The notes beneath the pieces are model-generated. The model worked only from the letters and a program-made list of their open reading frames with translations. It did no database searches and was not told the origin of the DNA. A stretch of 64,000 bases of DNA. It comes from Sphingobacterium bovisgrunnientis. Lineage in GTDB: Bacteria; Bacteroidota; Bacteroidia; Sphingobacteriales; Sphingobacteriaceae. Numbering within the stretch: position 1 is the first letter of the stretch; each line of letters opens with the position of its first letter. The position numbers were made by a program, and so were the translations under genes. Location: assembly GCF_009829085.1 (NCBI RefSeq), contig NZ_WUQY01000004.1, forward strand, positions 90,330 to 154,329, given 5' to 3'. Below are positions 17,247-25,901 of this stretch, piece after piece.

Positions 17247-18431
17247 TTATATTTTACCAATTGCTTGTTCCCAGTCGGCAATAATGTCATCAATATGTTC
17301 AATACCTACAGAAATACGCAACATACCTAATGTGATGCCTGAGATTTTTTTCTGTGTCGAAGAATGATGCGATCCCCACATACTCGCTGGATGTACTACC
17401 AACGATTCTACCCCACCAAGGCTAGCTGCATTCGCAAATAATTGCAAATTGTTCAATATTGTTTGCGCATTTTTAAATTCATCTGATTCGTCTTTTCCAG
17501 CGACTTCAATGCACAACATACCTGTATGACCTTTTAGCTGTTTTGCGGCTAACTCATGTTGAGGATGCGATTTCAAACCTGTATACGACACTTTCTTGAT
17601 AGCTGGATTTTTTTCTAGCCATTCGGCTAATGCCAAAGCATTTGCATTGATTTGATGTACGCGAAGTGACAGCGTTTTCAACCCACGCAATAATAACCAA
17701 GAATCAAAAGGACTTAAGCTGGCACCTAACGTGATTGAACGTCTCCAAGCTTTGACAATAAATTCTTTGCTTCCGCAAATGACACCAGCCGTCAAATCGG
17801 AGTGACCACCCAAATATTTTGTAGCACTATGTAAGATCACATCTATACCAAATTCTGAAGGCACCTGATTAATCGGTGATGCAAATGTATTATCTACCAT
17901 CGTCAAAATGCCTTTATCCTTACCTAGCTTTCCAACAAATTCTAAGTCTGTAATATCTAAATTCGGATTGGAAGGAGTTTCCAAGTAAATCAATTTTGTA
18001 TTTGGTTGAATCGCATCTACAAATGCCTGATTATTGGTTTGATCTACGTGAGTTATCGTTATCCCGTATTCCGAAAGAAATTCCTTTAGAAAAAGCATAG
18101 CACCCGAATAATGTGCATTCTGTGCAACGATGTGATCTCCTGCTTTCACAACAGCCAAGATAGCCGTGCTAATTGCTGCCATGCCCGTTGCTAGTACCAA
18201 TGCATCTTCTGTCTTCTCCAACTTAGCTATAACAGCAGCTACCTGGCTATTCGTTGGATTACCGTGCCTATGGTAGAATTCAGGATGTTTTGGTTCAGTT
18301 GCTGCTGCAATATATTCCTGTGGATCTTGGTCTGCAAAATAAGTAGAAGTTTGATATATAGGAGCTACTACAGCTTTTGTTTTGTTAAATTCTTCGCCAG
18401 TATGTATCAAGTTTGTTTCGATCTGTCTCAT
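17247..18431 (-). CDS. Cys/Met metabolism PLP-dependent enzyme (cystathionine gamma-synthase/lyase type)
   Basis: This is a 394-residue PLP enzyme started at ATG 18431 (MRQIETNLIHTGEEFNKTK). A longer reading from 18602 crosses the promoter of the divergent peptidase gene and is rejected. The PLP lysine motif is LHSATKYLGGHSDLTAG near residue 205, the phosphate-binding VLATGMAAISTAIL is near 83, and the C-terminal SLGGVESLVVHPASM is typical. Family members act in transsulfuration as cystathionine gamma-synthase, gamma-lyase or methionine gamma-lyase. The exact reaction is not decidable by eye; gamma-synthase or gamma-lyase is most likely. Confidence 0.88.
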   Translation of the reverse strand: MRQIETNLIHTGEEFNKTKAVVAPIYQTSTYFADQDPQEYIAAATEPKHPEFYHRHGNPTNSQVAAVIAKLEKTEDALVLATGMAAISTAILAVVKAGDHIVAQNAHYSGAMLFLKEFLSEYGITITHVDQTNNQAFVDAIQPNTKLIYLETPSNPNLDITDLEFVGKLGKDKGILTMVDNTFASPINQVPSEFGIDVILHSATKYLGGHSDLTAGVICGSKEFIVKAWRRSITLGASLSPFDSWLLLRGLKTLSLRVHQINANALALAEWLEKNPAIKKVSYTGLKSHPQHELAAKQLKGHTGMLCIEVAGKDESDEFKNAQTILNNLQLFANAASLGGVESLVVHPASMWGSHHSSTQKKISGITLGMLRISVGIEHIDDIIADWEQAIGKI

Positions 18432-18555
18432 CTTTATATAGGTCTTTTTTCCAAAGCTAACAAAATATCTATTAATTTGATAGGGTATTTTCAACAGATG
18501 TTCATTCCACTTTGTAGCGGATTTATTTCTATATTGCGTATACCTTAATAGCATT

Positions 18556-21054
18556 ATGAAAAAGATAGTATTACTTCTGCTAACTGTATTTACTTGCTCC
18601 ACAGTATGGGCACAATTAAAATCGCCAGAGGAATTTTTAGGTCGTCAAATCGGAACTAAAATTACACCACATTGGAAAGTTTTGGAATACTATAAGCATG
18701 TTGCAGAACAAGCTCCACAACAGATTAAATTTCAGCAGTATGGTGAGTCGATCGAAGGAAGACCAATGTATGTTTTTTTTGTTTCTTCTGCTAAGAATAT
18801 TGCACGATTGGATGCAATCCGCAAAAACAATCTAAAAATAGCTGGAGAAGAGACTGGAAATACAGAACTTGTGGATATGCCTGCGATAATTTGGATGAGT
18901 AACAATGCGCATGGAAATGAGACATCCTCTATGGAATCTTCGATGATGACTCTTTACCAATTGGTCAATCCAAAGAATTCTGCTTCACAAAAGGAATTGG
19001 AAAATACGTTGGTGATTATCGATCCATGTTTGAATCCAGACGGTACGGAACGGTACAACAATTGGCAGAACGGAATTTTGGGTGCTCAATACCATCCTGA
19101 CTTGTATGCCAGAGAACACAGTGAGCCTTGGCCAGGAGGTCGAGTCAATCATTATTACTTTGATTTGAATCGTGATTGGGCATGGCAGACGCAATTGGAA
19201 AGTCAGCAACGCATGCAAATTTACAATGATTGGTTGCCGCATATTCATATTGATTTCCACGAAATGGGAATCAATGCGCCTTATTATTTTCCGCCAGCGG
19301 CAGAACCATTGCATGAAGTTATCACACCTTGGCAGCGCGAATTTCAAACCACTATTGGTAAGCACAATGCCAAGTATTTTGACAAACAAGGATGGTTATA
19401 TTTTACGAAAGAACGTTTTGACTTATTCTATCCATCATACGGGGATACCTACCCGATGTACTCTGGAGCTATCGGAATGACTTATGAGAAGGCGGGAAAT
19501 ACTTCTGCTGGTCTGGGGGTTTACACTGATCAAAAAGATACGTTGACTTTGGTAGATAGAGCGATTCAGCACCATGCTTCTGGAATGAATTTAGTAGAAG
19601 TGGTTTCACAAAATTCAGCAAAAGTAGTGGAAGAGTTTAAGAAATTCTATAAGCAAGCAAATGCTGGTGATTTGGCAACATTCCAGAGTTACGTCATTAA
19701 ATACGAGCCAAATCAGGAGTCTAGTATCCGTTCGTTGCTTGAATTACTCGATAAGAATAAAATTCGTTATTATGCTGCCGAAGGTACGTTCAGAGGTTTG
19801 GACTACTCGACAAAGAAAAGTATAACATACACCGCAAAAGATAAAGATTTAGTTATTCCGGGCAATCAGCCAAAAGCTGCTTTGGTTCGTGTCCTATTTG
19901 AGCCGGAGGCTAAACTGTTGGACTCCGTGACATACGATATTACAGCTTGGTCGATGCCTTATGTGTATGGCCTTTCCGCTGTAGCAAGTCAAAATAAAAT
20001 TACTTCTACAAAACCTTACAGTTTAGAAAAAGTAAGTAATAACCTAGCGGAAAGCTTTGGTTATGCGATTAAGTGGAATGGATTTTCGTCTGCACGAGTG
20101 CTAGCAGAACTTTTACAAAAGAAAATTACTGTTAAACGTTCGGATTATGCATTCAAATTGAATGGTGAAGATTTTCCCAGAGGTTCGTTGTTGGTAATGT
20201 CCAGCAACAACAAAGCTGTGGATATCAAGAAGACCCTGAAAGAAGTAGGAGACCAGCACGATTTGAAAATACATGCAATCAGTTCGGGTATCATTGAGGG
20301 CGCCAAAGATTTTGGTAGTTCGGATGTGAAAACCATTAAAGCACCAAAGGTCTTGATGTTGGCTGGAGAAGGTATGCGTGCTTTAAATGTGGGTGAGGTA
20401 TGGCATTATTTCGATCAGCAGTTGAAATATCCTATTATTTTGGTAAATCCTCGAGAAATGTCTCGTGTGAAATGGTCCGAAATTGATGTGTTTATAATGC
20501 CGGGCGGAAGTTATCCATTTTTACAAGATAAGATCCAAGCAGAAAGTTTTTCCAATTGGGTACGTGCTGGCGGTAAGGTTATAGCGCTAGAAAGTGCTGT
20601 GTCGCAATTGTCTGCACAATCTTGGGTAAAACTCAAACCAATCAAACAAGATACAACAATCAAGGCTAAAGAGAATCCATTAAAAGTGTATGCGGATCGT
20701 GAGCGCGAATCTTTGAAAGAATATACAGCAGGTGCGATTTATAAAGTTGATTTTGATGCGACACATCCGTTAATGTACGGCAACAAAGAATATTTCACCT
20801 TGCGCCAAAATGGTACGCTTTACCAATATTTCAAAGATGGCACGGGATGGAATGTCGGTTATATCAAAGAGAATGCCTTAATGAGTGGCTTTGTAGGGCA
20901 AAACCTTAGCAAGCAAATCAAGAATGGTTTAGTTTTCGGAACAGAATCCGTAGGAGCAGGCACAATCATTTACCTTGTGGATAATGTCTTATTCCGCAAT
21001 TTTTGGGATACTGGTAAATTAGTGATGGCAAATGCTGTATTTCAAGTGGATTAG
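18556..21054 (+). CDS. secreted M14 zinc carboxypeptidase with amidotransferase-like C-terminal domain
   Basis: This is an 832-residue exported peptidase with signal peptide MKKIVLLLLTVFTCSTVWAQ. The M14 zinc site HxxE is AHGNETSS (His119, Glu122), and the third zinc ligand is probably in HIHIDFHEMG near residue 236. FDLNRDWAWQTQ is a family motif. The C-terminal part (about residues 595-690, KVLMLAGEGMRALNVGEVWHY, VFIMPGGSYPFL) resembles a class I glutamine-amidotransferase-like fold. Large M14 proteins of this architecture are frequent in Bacteroidota and probably digest peptides in the periplasm. It is divergent from the PLP enzyme. Confidence 0.9.
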   Translation: MKKIVLLLLTVFTCSTVWAQLKSPEEFLGRQIGTKITPHWKVLEYYKHVAEQAPQQIKFQQYGESIEGRPMYVFFVSSAKNIARLDAIRKNNLKIAGEETGNTELVDMPAIIWMSNNAHGNETSSMESSMMTLYQLVNPKNSASQKELENTLVIIDPCLNPDGTERYNNWQNGILGAQYHPDLYAREHSEPWPGGRVNHYYFDLNRDWAWQTQLESQQRMQIYNDWLPHIHIDFHEMGINAPYYFPPAAEPLHEVITPWQREFQTTIGKHNAKYFDKQGWLYFTKERFDLFYPSYGDTYPMYSGAIGMTYEKAGNTSAGLGVYTDQKDTLTLVDRAIQHHASGMNLVEVVSQNSAKVVEEFKKFYKQANAGDLATFQSYVIKYEPNQESSIRSLLELLDKNKIRYYAAEGTFRGLDYSTKKSITYTAKDKDLVIPGNQPKAALVRVLFEPEAKLLDSVTYDITAWSMPYVYGLSAVASQNKITSTKPYSLEKVSNNLAESFGYAIKWNGFSSARVLAELLQKKITVKRSDYAFKLNGEDFPRGSLLVMSSNNKAVDIKKTLKEVGDQHDLKIHAISSGIIEGAKDFGSSDVKTIKAPKVLMLAGEGMRALNVGEVWHYFDQQLKYPIILVNPREMSRVKWSEIDVFIMPGGSYPFLQDKIQAESFSNWVRAGGKVIALESAVSQLSAQSWVKLKPIKQDTTIKAKENPLKVYADRERESLKEYTAGAIYKVDFDATHPLMYGNKEYFTLRQNGTLYQYFKDGTGWNVGYIKENALMSGFVGQNLSKQIKNGLVFGTESVGAGTIIYLVDNVLFRNFWDTGKLVMANAVFQVD

Positions 21055-21143
21055 TAATGAAAGCACTTGGTATTATGTTTAACTACACCGGTGCTACTTT
21101 TGCAGAATAAAAATTAGAGGAGACAACTACATAGTAAACAAAA

Positions 21144-21170
21144 AATGCTGTAAGTCAAGCTTACAGCATT
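21144..21170. terminator. bidirectional terminator downstream of asd
   Basis: AATGCTGTAAG pairs with CTTACAGCATT around TCAAG. It serves asd on the reverse strand and the peptidase gene on the forward strand. The CTGTAAG stem recurs beside the asd relic at 55129-55146. Confidence 0.8.
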
Positions 21171-21195
21171 TACTAATCCCTTATATGGATATTAT

Positions 21196-22185
21196 TTAAA
21201 TCAATCCTTTTTTCGCTAATAATTCAGCTACTTGTACAGCATTTGTTGCCGCACCTTTTCTCAAATTATCTGCTACTACCCAAAGGTTAACTGTTTTATC
21301 TTGTGATTCGTCACGACGAATACGTCCTACGAAAACTTCATCTTTACCGTGTGCATCTTTCGGCATTGGGTATTCCAAATTAGCAGGATTATCCACTACA
21401 ACAACACCTTCTTGTGCTGCTAAAGCTGCACGTAACTCCGCTAAATCAAAATCATTTTCGAATTCAATATTTACAGACTCCGAGTGACCACCCATTACTG
21501 GGATACGTACCGTAGTTGCTGTAACTTTGATCGAATCATCTTGCATGATTTTATTCGTCTCCTTAATCATTTTCATTTCCTCTTTCGTATAGCCATTATC
21601 TTGGAATACATCGATTTGAGGAATCACATTTAAGTCGATTTGGTAAGGATACGCTTTCTCACCTTCCACGCCTGCACGCTCGTCGTTCAATTGTTGAACC
21701 GCTTTTACACCAGTACCTGTTACAGATTGGTAAGTCGATACGACAACGCGTTTGATTTTATATTTTTCGTGCAATGGTTTCAACACCACTACCATTTGAA
21801 TAGTCGAACAATTTGGGTTAGCGATGATTTTATCATCAGCTGTCAATACATCACCGTTCACCTCTGGTACTACCAATTTTTTAGTAGGATCCATACGCCA
21901 AGCCGATGAATTGTCAATTACGGTAATACCCGCTTCAGCAAATAATGGAGCGAATTCTGTCGAAGTGCTGCCGCCAGCTGAGAATAAAGCCACATCTGGT
22001 TTAAGTGCAATAGCTTCTGTTGGAGTAACTACCTTATACTTATTTCCCTTGAATTCAATTTCCTTACCCTTACTTCTTTCTGATGCTACTGGAATTAATT
22101 CTGTTACGGGAAAGTTTCTCTCCGCTAATACTGTCAACATTTCGGACCCAACTAAACCAGTTGCGCCAACTACTGCTACTTTCAT
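21196..22185 (-). CDS. asd: aspartate-semialdehyde dehydrogenase
   Basis: This enzyme reduces aspartyl phosphate to aspartate semialdehyde, the branch point to lysine and diaminopimelate and to threonine and methionine. The 329-residue protein has the NADP-binding VGATGLVGSEML at residues 6-17. The catalytic Cys126 lies in IANPNCSTIQM, and the base His in RIPVMGGHSESVNI is near residue 233. The C-terminal helix is DNLRKGAATNAVQVAELL. dapF, which acts further down the same pathway, lies at 58840. A 24-base stretch of the 3' end (21208-21231) recurs exactly after mfd at 55062-55085. Confidence 0.96.
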   Translation of the reverse strand: MKVAVVGATGLVGSEMLTVLAERNFPVTELIPVASERSKGKEIEFKGNKYKVVTPTEAIALKPDVALFSAGGSTSTEFAPLFAEAGITVIDNSSAWRMDPTKKLVVPEVNGDVLTADDKIIANPNCSTIQMVVVLKPLHEKYKIKRVVVSTYQSVTGTGVKAVQQLNDERAGVEGEKAYPYQIDLNVIPQIDVFQDNGYTKEEMKMIKETNKIMQDDSIKVTATTVRIPVMGGHSESVNIEFENDFDLAELRAALAAQEGVVVVDNPANLEYPMPKDAHGKDEVFVGRIRRDESQDKTVNLWVVADNLRKGAATNAVQVAELLAKKGLI

Positions 22186-22464
22186 TTCTTTACAATTGTG
22201 CTTTAATATTTTGTGAATACTCTTTTTTTAATGGATTCAAACATAAGAAATTAAAATCAGTAAACACACAAAAATTTTAATTATTCGCATTATTTTAGGC
22301 TTAAAATTTAAAAACACACCTGATTTATGGTTTAAAAATTACGATTTTGTTAATTTAAACGGATATTAGGCTGAACAAACGCAATGTAATTTTTAATTGT
22401 AGAGAAAAATATTCTGTAAATTGCCTCGACAAAGAATCATACGCTAATAGGCTAAAAACTAGGC
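22186..22464. other. AT-rich divergent intergenic region
   Basis: This 279-bp region lies between asd and the lamin-tail gene. It is AT-rich and must hold both promoters. I saw no coding frame or hairpin of note. Confidence 0.4.
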
Positions 22465-24075
22465 ATGAGAATTACATTTAAGCTTTATTTAATTTCGCTT
22501 ATCCTCACTTGCTTAACATACCACAAAGGTTGGACACAATCTTCAGGTTCGCTTGTTATCAATGAGCTCATGATTAACCCAAACAATGTTGCCTCATTAC
22601 CGGCATTTGAGTTTATAGAATTGTATAATAATTCTTCAAACACCATTGATTTAAAGTCCGTAACCTTACATGTAAATAACAATCAAGTGACTTTGCAAAG
22701 TTACAAGATTCCGCCGAGTCAATATGTAATCTTATGTGCTGCTGAATCTGAAGCTCAATTCACAAGATATGGAAATGCCCTGGCGCTGTCGAGATGGTAT
22801 GCATTGAACAATTCTGCTGCAACTATAAAGCTTACACAGGGAGATAATATAATAGATGAAATAACGTATAGCGACAGTTGGTATAATAGTTCTACGAAAC
22901 GAAATGGCGGCTGGAGTTTGGAACGTATTAACCCCAATTGGAATTGCAATATAAAACTGAATTGGTCTGCGACAAATTCCTTGAGCGGTGGTACACCGGG
23001 AAAAAACAATACGATTCTAGATAATAAATTTATTCCTCAGCCATCTATCTCAAGCTACAAAATCGTACAGAATCGAGTTGAATTAAATTTGAGTATTGAA
23101 CACAAATATTTTTCAAATATCAGTTCGGCAAAATTTACTTTGGATGAGGGAATTGGTAATGCTGAAAAAGTTGAATTGCTAAATGAACAAATAGTTCTGA
23201 GCTTTTCCAAAAATCTAAATCCCCAAAAATTGTATACTTTACGAATAGAAGGGTTAAAGATTTGCAATCTTGTATTACCAATATTTGAAACCAAGCTTTT
23301 TGATCAAAAGGAAATTAAAACAAGTGATATTATCATCAACGAAATTCTATTTAATCCCAAAGAAGGTGGAGTCGATTTTGTGGAATTATATAATCAAACT
23401 GAATTTCCCATTAATCTGCAAAACTTCAAATTAGGCAATAGGGTAATTACCAATCAGTTTTTTTTACTGGAAGCTAAACAGTATTTAGCAATTACAACCA
23501 ATAAAAAAATAATTGCACAACATTATCCTAATGCCATTCAAGAGAATATTTTCGAAACGGCTTCATTGCCTCCGTATACGAATCAACAAGGCGTAGTGAC
23601 GTTATTTTCAAATCAAAGTATCTTTATAGATTCAGTGTATTATTCAGCGGATATGCATTCCAAACATGTGATTGATCCAAAAGGAATTTCACTAGAACGC
23701 ACCAATAATGCTGAAAATACTTTTCACTCTGCATCAACAGTATATGGTGGTGCAACTCCGGGATATCAAAATTCTACAATGGAATTAAATATTCCCCAAA
23801 ATAAAATCTACCTAACCTCCAATACCTTTTCTCCAAATGATGACGGCTATGAAGATGAATTAGAAATTAATTACGAGCTCATCCATCCGAATTACATCAT
23901 CGCTGTAGAAATATACAATGAAAAAGGCCAATTGGTTAAAAAATTAGCGCATCAAAACCTTGCTGGTACGCACGGCAAAATAATTTGGGATGGAAAAAGC
24001 GATGCAGGACAACGCTCTGCTAGAGGTCATTACATTTCGTTTGCTCAAATTTTTGACCACAATGGTATGACATAA
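22465..24075 (+). CDS. secreted lamin-tail domain protein with FlgD-like Ig domain, C-terminus cut by a stop
   Basis: This is a 536-residue exported protein with a signal peptide of about 24 residues ending in GWTQ. It has two lamin-tail domains (VINELMINPNN near residue 32 and IIINEILFNPKE near 289), each followed by FIELYNNS or FVELYNQT. The C-terminal FlgD-type Ig fold starts FSPNDDGYEDELEINY near residue 454 and continues into GKIIWDGKSDAGQRSARGHY. The protein stops at TAA 24073 within FDHNGMT, but the same frame continues NFKQPFVLINSLTRH to a TGA at 24121, which looks like the missing last strand. It is probably a surface or periplasmic protein. Confidence 0.82.
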   Translation: MRITFKLYLISLILTCLTYHKGWTQSSGSLVINELMINPNNVASLPAFEFIELYNNSSNTIDLKSVTLHVNNNQVTLQSYKIPPSQYVILCAAESEAQFTRYGNALALSRWYALNNSAATIKLTQGDNIIDEITYSDSWYNSSTKRNGGWSLERINPNWNCNIKLNWSATNSLSGGTPGKNNTILDNKFIPQPSISSYKIVQNRVELNLSIEHKYFSNISSAKFTLDEGIGNAEKVELLNEQIVLSFSKNLNPQKLYTLRIEGLKICNLVLPIFETKLFDQKEIKTSDIIINEILFNPKEGGVDFVELYNQTEFPINLQNFKLGNRVITNQFFLLEAKQYLAITTNKKIIAQHYPNAIQENIFETASLPPYTNQQGVVTLFSNQSIFIDSVYYSADMHSKHVIDPKGISLERTNNAENTFHSASTVYGGATPGYQNSTMELNIPQNKIYLTSNTFSPNDDGYEDELEINYELIHPNYIIAVEIYNEKGQLVKKLAHQNLAGTHGKIIWDGKSDAGQRSARGHYISFAQIFDHNGMT

Positions 24076-24131
24076 AATTTTAAACAACCGTTTGTGTTAA
24101 TCAACTCATTGACAAGACATTGAAAAACGAA

Positions 24132-24139
24132 TAACTTTG
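24132..24139 (+). promoter_or_regulatory. -7 promoter box TAACTTTG for threonine dehydrogenase
   Basis: This exact TAnnTTTG match ends 9 bases before the ATG at 24149, implying a leader of about 6 nt. Confidence 0.55.
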
Positions 24140-24148
24140 TTCACATAT

Positions 24149-25090
24149 ATGAAAGAAACAATAATTATCCTTGGGGCGAATGGTCAGATTGGGTCTGAAT
24201 TAGCTTTAGCACTTCGAAACAAATTTGGTAGCCAAAATGTTATCACGACTGATATAAGACCTCCTCACGATTTAGAGGAAGGTGATATTTTCGAAACGGC
24301 TAATGTGCTGGATAAAAATCTTCTGAAAGAATTATTTATCAAATACAAACCTACGCAGATTTATCTTTTGGCAGCAATGTTGTCTGCAACAGGCGAGCAA
24401 TATCCTATGAAAGCTTGGGATCTAAACATGAATGGTTTATTGAATGTGTTGGATCTGGCTGTTGAATTAGGCATCAAAAAAATATTTTGGCCAAGCTCGA
24501 TTGCTGTTTTTGGACCGAATTCTCCAAAAACCGAAACACCACAATACTGTGTAATGGATCCCAACAGTATCTACGGTATTAGTAAGTTAGCTGGCGAAAG
24601 ATTGGTGGAATATTACCACGCAAAATACGATTTAGATATTCGAAGTATCCGCTATCCGGGAATTATTTCATGGAAAACAGCACCAGGAGGTGGTACAACA
24701 GATTACGCCGTACATATTTTCTTCGAAGCATTGGCAAAAGGCAAATACGAAAGTTTCTTGTCCGAAGGGACTGCTCTTCCGATGATGTATATGGACGATG
24801 CGGTACGAGCGACAATCGAATTGATGGATGCTCCAGCAGAAAACCTGACGATCCGCTCGAGTTATAATTTGGCAGGTATTTCCTTTACTCCTGCACAGAT
24901 TGCCCAAGAAATTAAAAAAATTCTTCCTAATTTTGAGATGTCTTATGCAGAAGGCGATCCACGTCAAGCCATTGCAGATTCTTGGCCTAAAAGTATCAAT
25001 GATGAATACGCCCAAAAAGACTGGAATTGGAAATTGGATTATAGCCTAGAAGATTTGACACGAGTAATGATCGAAAATCTTAAAAAATAA
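24149..25090 (+). CDS. short-chain (SDR) L-threonine 3-dehydrogenase
   Basis: This is a 313-residue NAD-dependent extended SDR enzyme. ATG 24149 gives MKETIIILGANGQIGSELA, with the Rossmann glycine motif. The catalytic pair is in YGISKLAGE (Tyr and Lys), preceded by WPSSIAVFGP. The signature RYPGIISWKTAPGGGTTDYA is the one found in SDR-type threonine dehydrogenases such as that of Flavobacterium frigidimaris. It oxidises L-threonine to 2-amino-3-oxobutyrate, which then gives glycine. It precedes yebC by 8 bp and probably shares its mRNA. Confidence 0.92.
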   Translation: MKETIIILGANGQIGSELALALRNKFGSQNVITTDIRPPHDLEEGDIFETANVLDKNLLKELFIKYKPTQIYLLAAMLSATGEQYPMKAWDLNMNGLLNVLDLAVELGIKKIFWPSSIAVFGPNSPKTETPQYCVMDPNSIYGISKLAGERLVEYYHAKYDLDIRSIRYPGIISWKTAPGGGTTDYAVHIFFEALAKGKYESFLSEGTALPMMYMDDAVRATIELMDAPAENLTIRSSYNLAGISFTPAQIAQEIKKILPNFEMSYAEGDPRQAIADSWPKSINDEYAQKDWNWKLDYSLEDLTRVMIENLKK

Positions 25091-25098
25091 ACATCACA

Positions 25099-25824
25099 AT
25101 GGGTAGAGCTTTTGAATTTAGAAAGGAAAGAAAATTTAAGCGCTGGGCTAAAATGGCGGTTCAATTTACACGATTAGGCAAGGAGATTGCTATCGCTGTA
25201 AAAGAAGGTGGACCTCATCCAGAGAACAACTCGCGCTTACGCACTGCAATTCAAAATGCAAAGGCTGTAAACATGCCAAAAGACCGTGTTGAGGCAGCTA
25301 TCAAGAGAGCGTCTGAGAAAGATGCTAAAGGTTACGAAGAATATGTGTACGAAGGATACGGTCCACATGGTGTACCTGTATTGATCGAGACGGCTACAGA
25401 TAATACCAACCGTACGGTTGCTAACATAAGATCATATTTTACAAAGTCTGGTGGTTCTTTGGGAAAGACTGGTTCTTTGGATTTCATCTTCAATCGCAAA
25501 TCTATCTTTCGCTTTGCGGCAGCTGAAGACTTGGATGTGGAAGAACTAGAATTGGAATTGATCGATGGTGGATTAGAAGAATTATATGTAGAAGCTGACG
25601 AAGAAGGAAACGATATTGTCGTTGTACAGACTTCTTTCGAAGATTTCGGTAATATGCAACGTCTTTTGGAAGAAAAAGGTGTAGAATTGAAATCGGCTAA
25701 ATTGGAGCGTATCGCTCTATCGCACTCTTCATTAACAGAAGAACAAGCTGCAGACGTATTGAAATTAATCGATAAAATCGAGGAAGATGACGACGTGCAA
25801 GCGGTATACCACAACATGGATTAA
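25099..25824 (+). CDS. yebC: YebC/PmpR family protein
   Basis: This is a 241-residue cytoplasmic protein of the YebC/PmpR family, members of which act as DNA-binding regulators or as factors that rescue ribosomes on proline stretches. The start MGRAFEFRKERKFKRWAKMA is a family variant, and NMPKDRVEAAIKRA and YEGYGPHGVPVLIE are hallmark motifs (about residues 55-100). Three domains are expected, and the length is normal. It ends at a strong terminator, so the threonine dehydrogenase and yebC form a closed unit. Confidence 0.94.
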   Translation: MGRAFEFRKERKFKRWAKMAVQFTRLGKEIAIAVKEGGPHPENNSRLRTAIQNAKAVNMPKDRVEAAIKRASEKDAKGYEEYVYEGYGPHGVPVLIETATDNTNRTVANIRSYFTKSGGSLGKTGSLDFIFNRKSIFRFAAAEDLDVEELELELIDGGLEELYVEADEEGNDIVVVQTSFEDFGNMQRLLEEKGVELKSAKLERIALSHSSLTEEQAADVLKLIDKIEEDDDVQAVYHNMD

Positions 25825-25845
25825 TCACAATTTATAGTGAAAAAT

Positions 25846-25872
25846 AAAAAAGAGGGTGCTGCCCTCTTTTTT
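25846..25872 (+). terminator. terminator after yebC
   Basis: AAAAAGAGGG pairs with CCCTCTTTTT around TGCTG and is followed by T residues. Confidence 0.85.
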
Positions 25873-25890
25873 ATTATCTGTTCAAATCGT

Positions 25891-25898
25891 TAACTTTG
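25891..25898 (+). promoter_or_regulatory. -7 promoter box TAACTTTG directly before the repeat-protein gene
   Basis: This exact TAnnTTTG match ends 3 bases before the ATG at 25902. If initiation is about 4 bases downstream, the mRNA begins at the start codon itself. Confidence 0.5.
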
Positions 25899-25901
25899 GG
25901 A

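Noticed and set aside
21057..21110. 17-codon frame after the M14 peptidase
   Set aside because: It is too short, with no promoter or conserved sequence, and overlaps ordinary intergenic sequence before the terminator.
25332..25817. Reverse frame of 161 codons opposite yebC
   Set aside because: It is the antisense of acidic codons giving Ser-rich sequence; no independent support.
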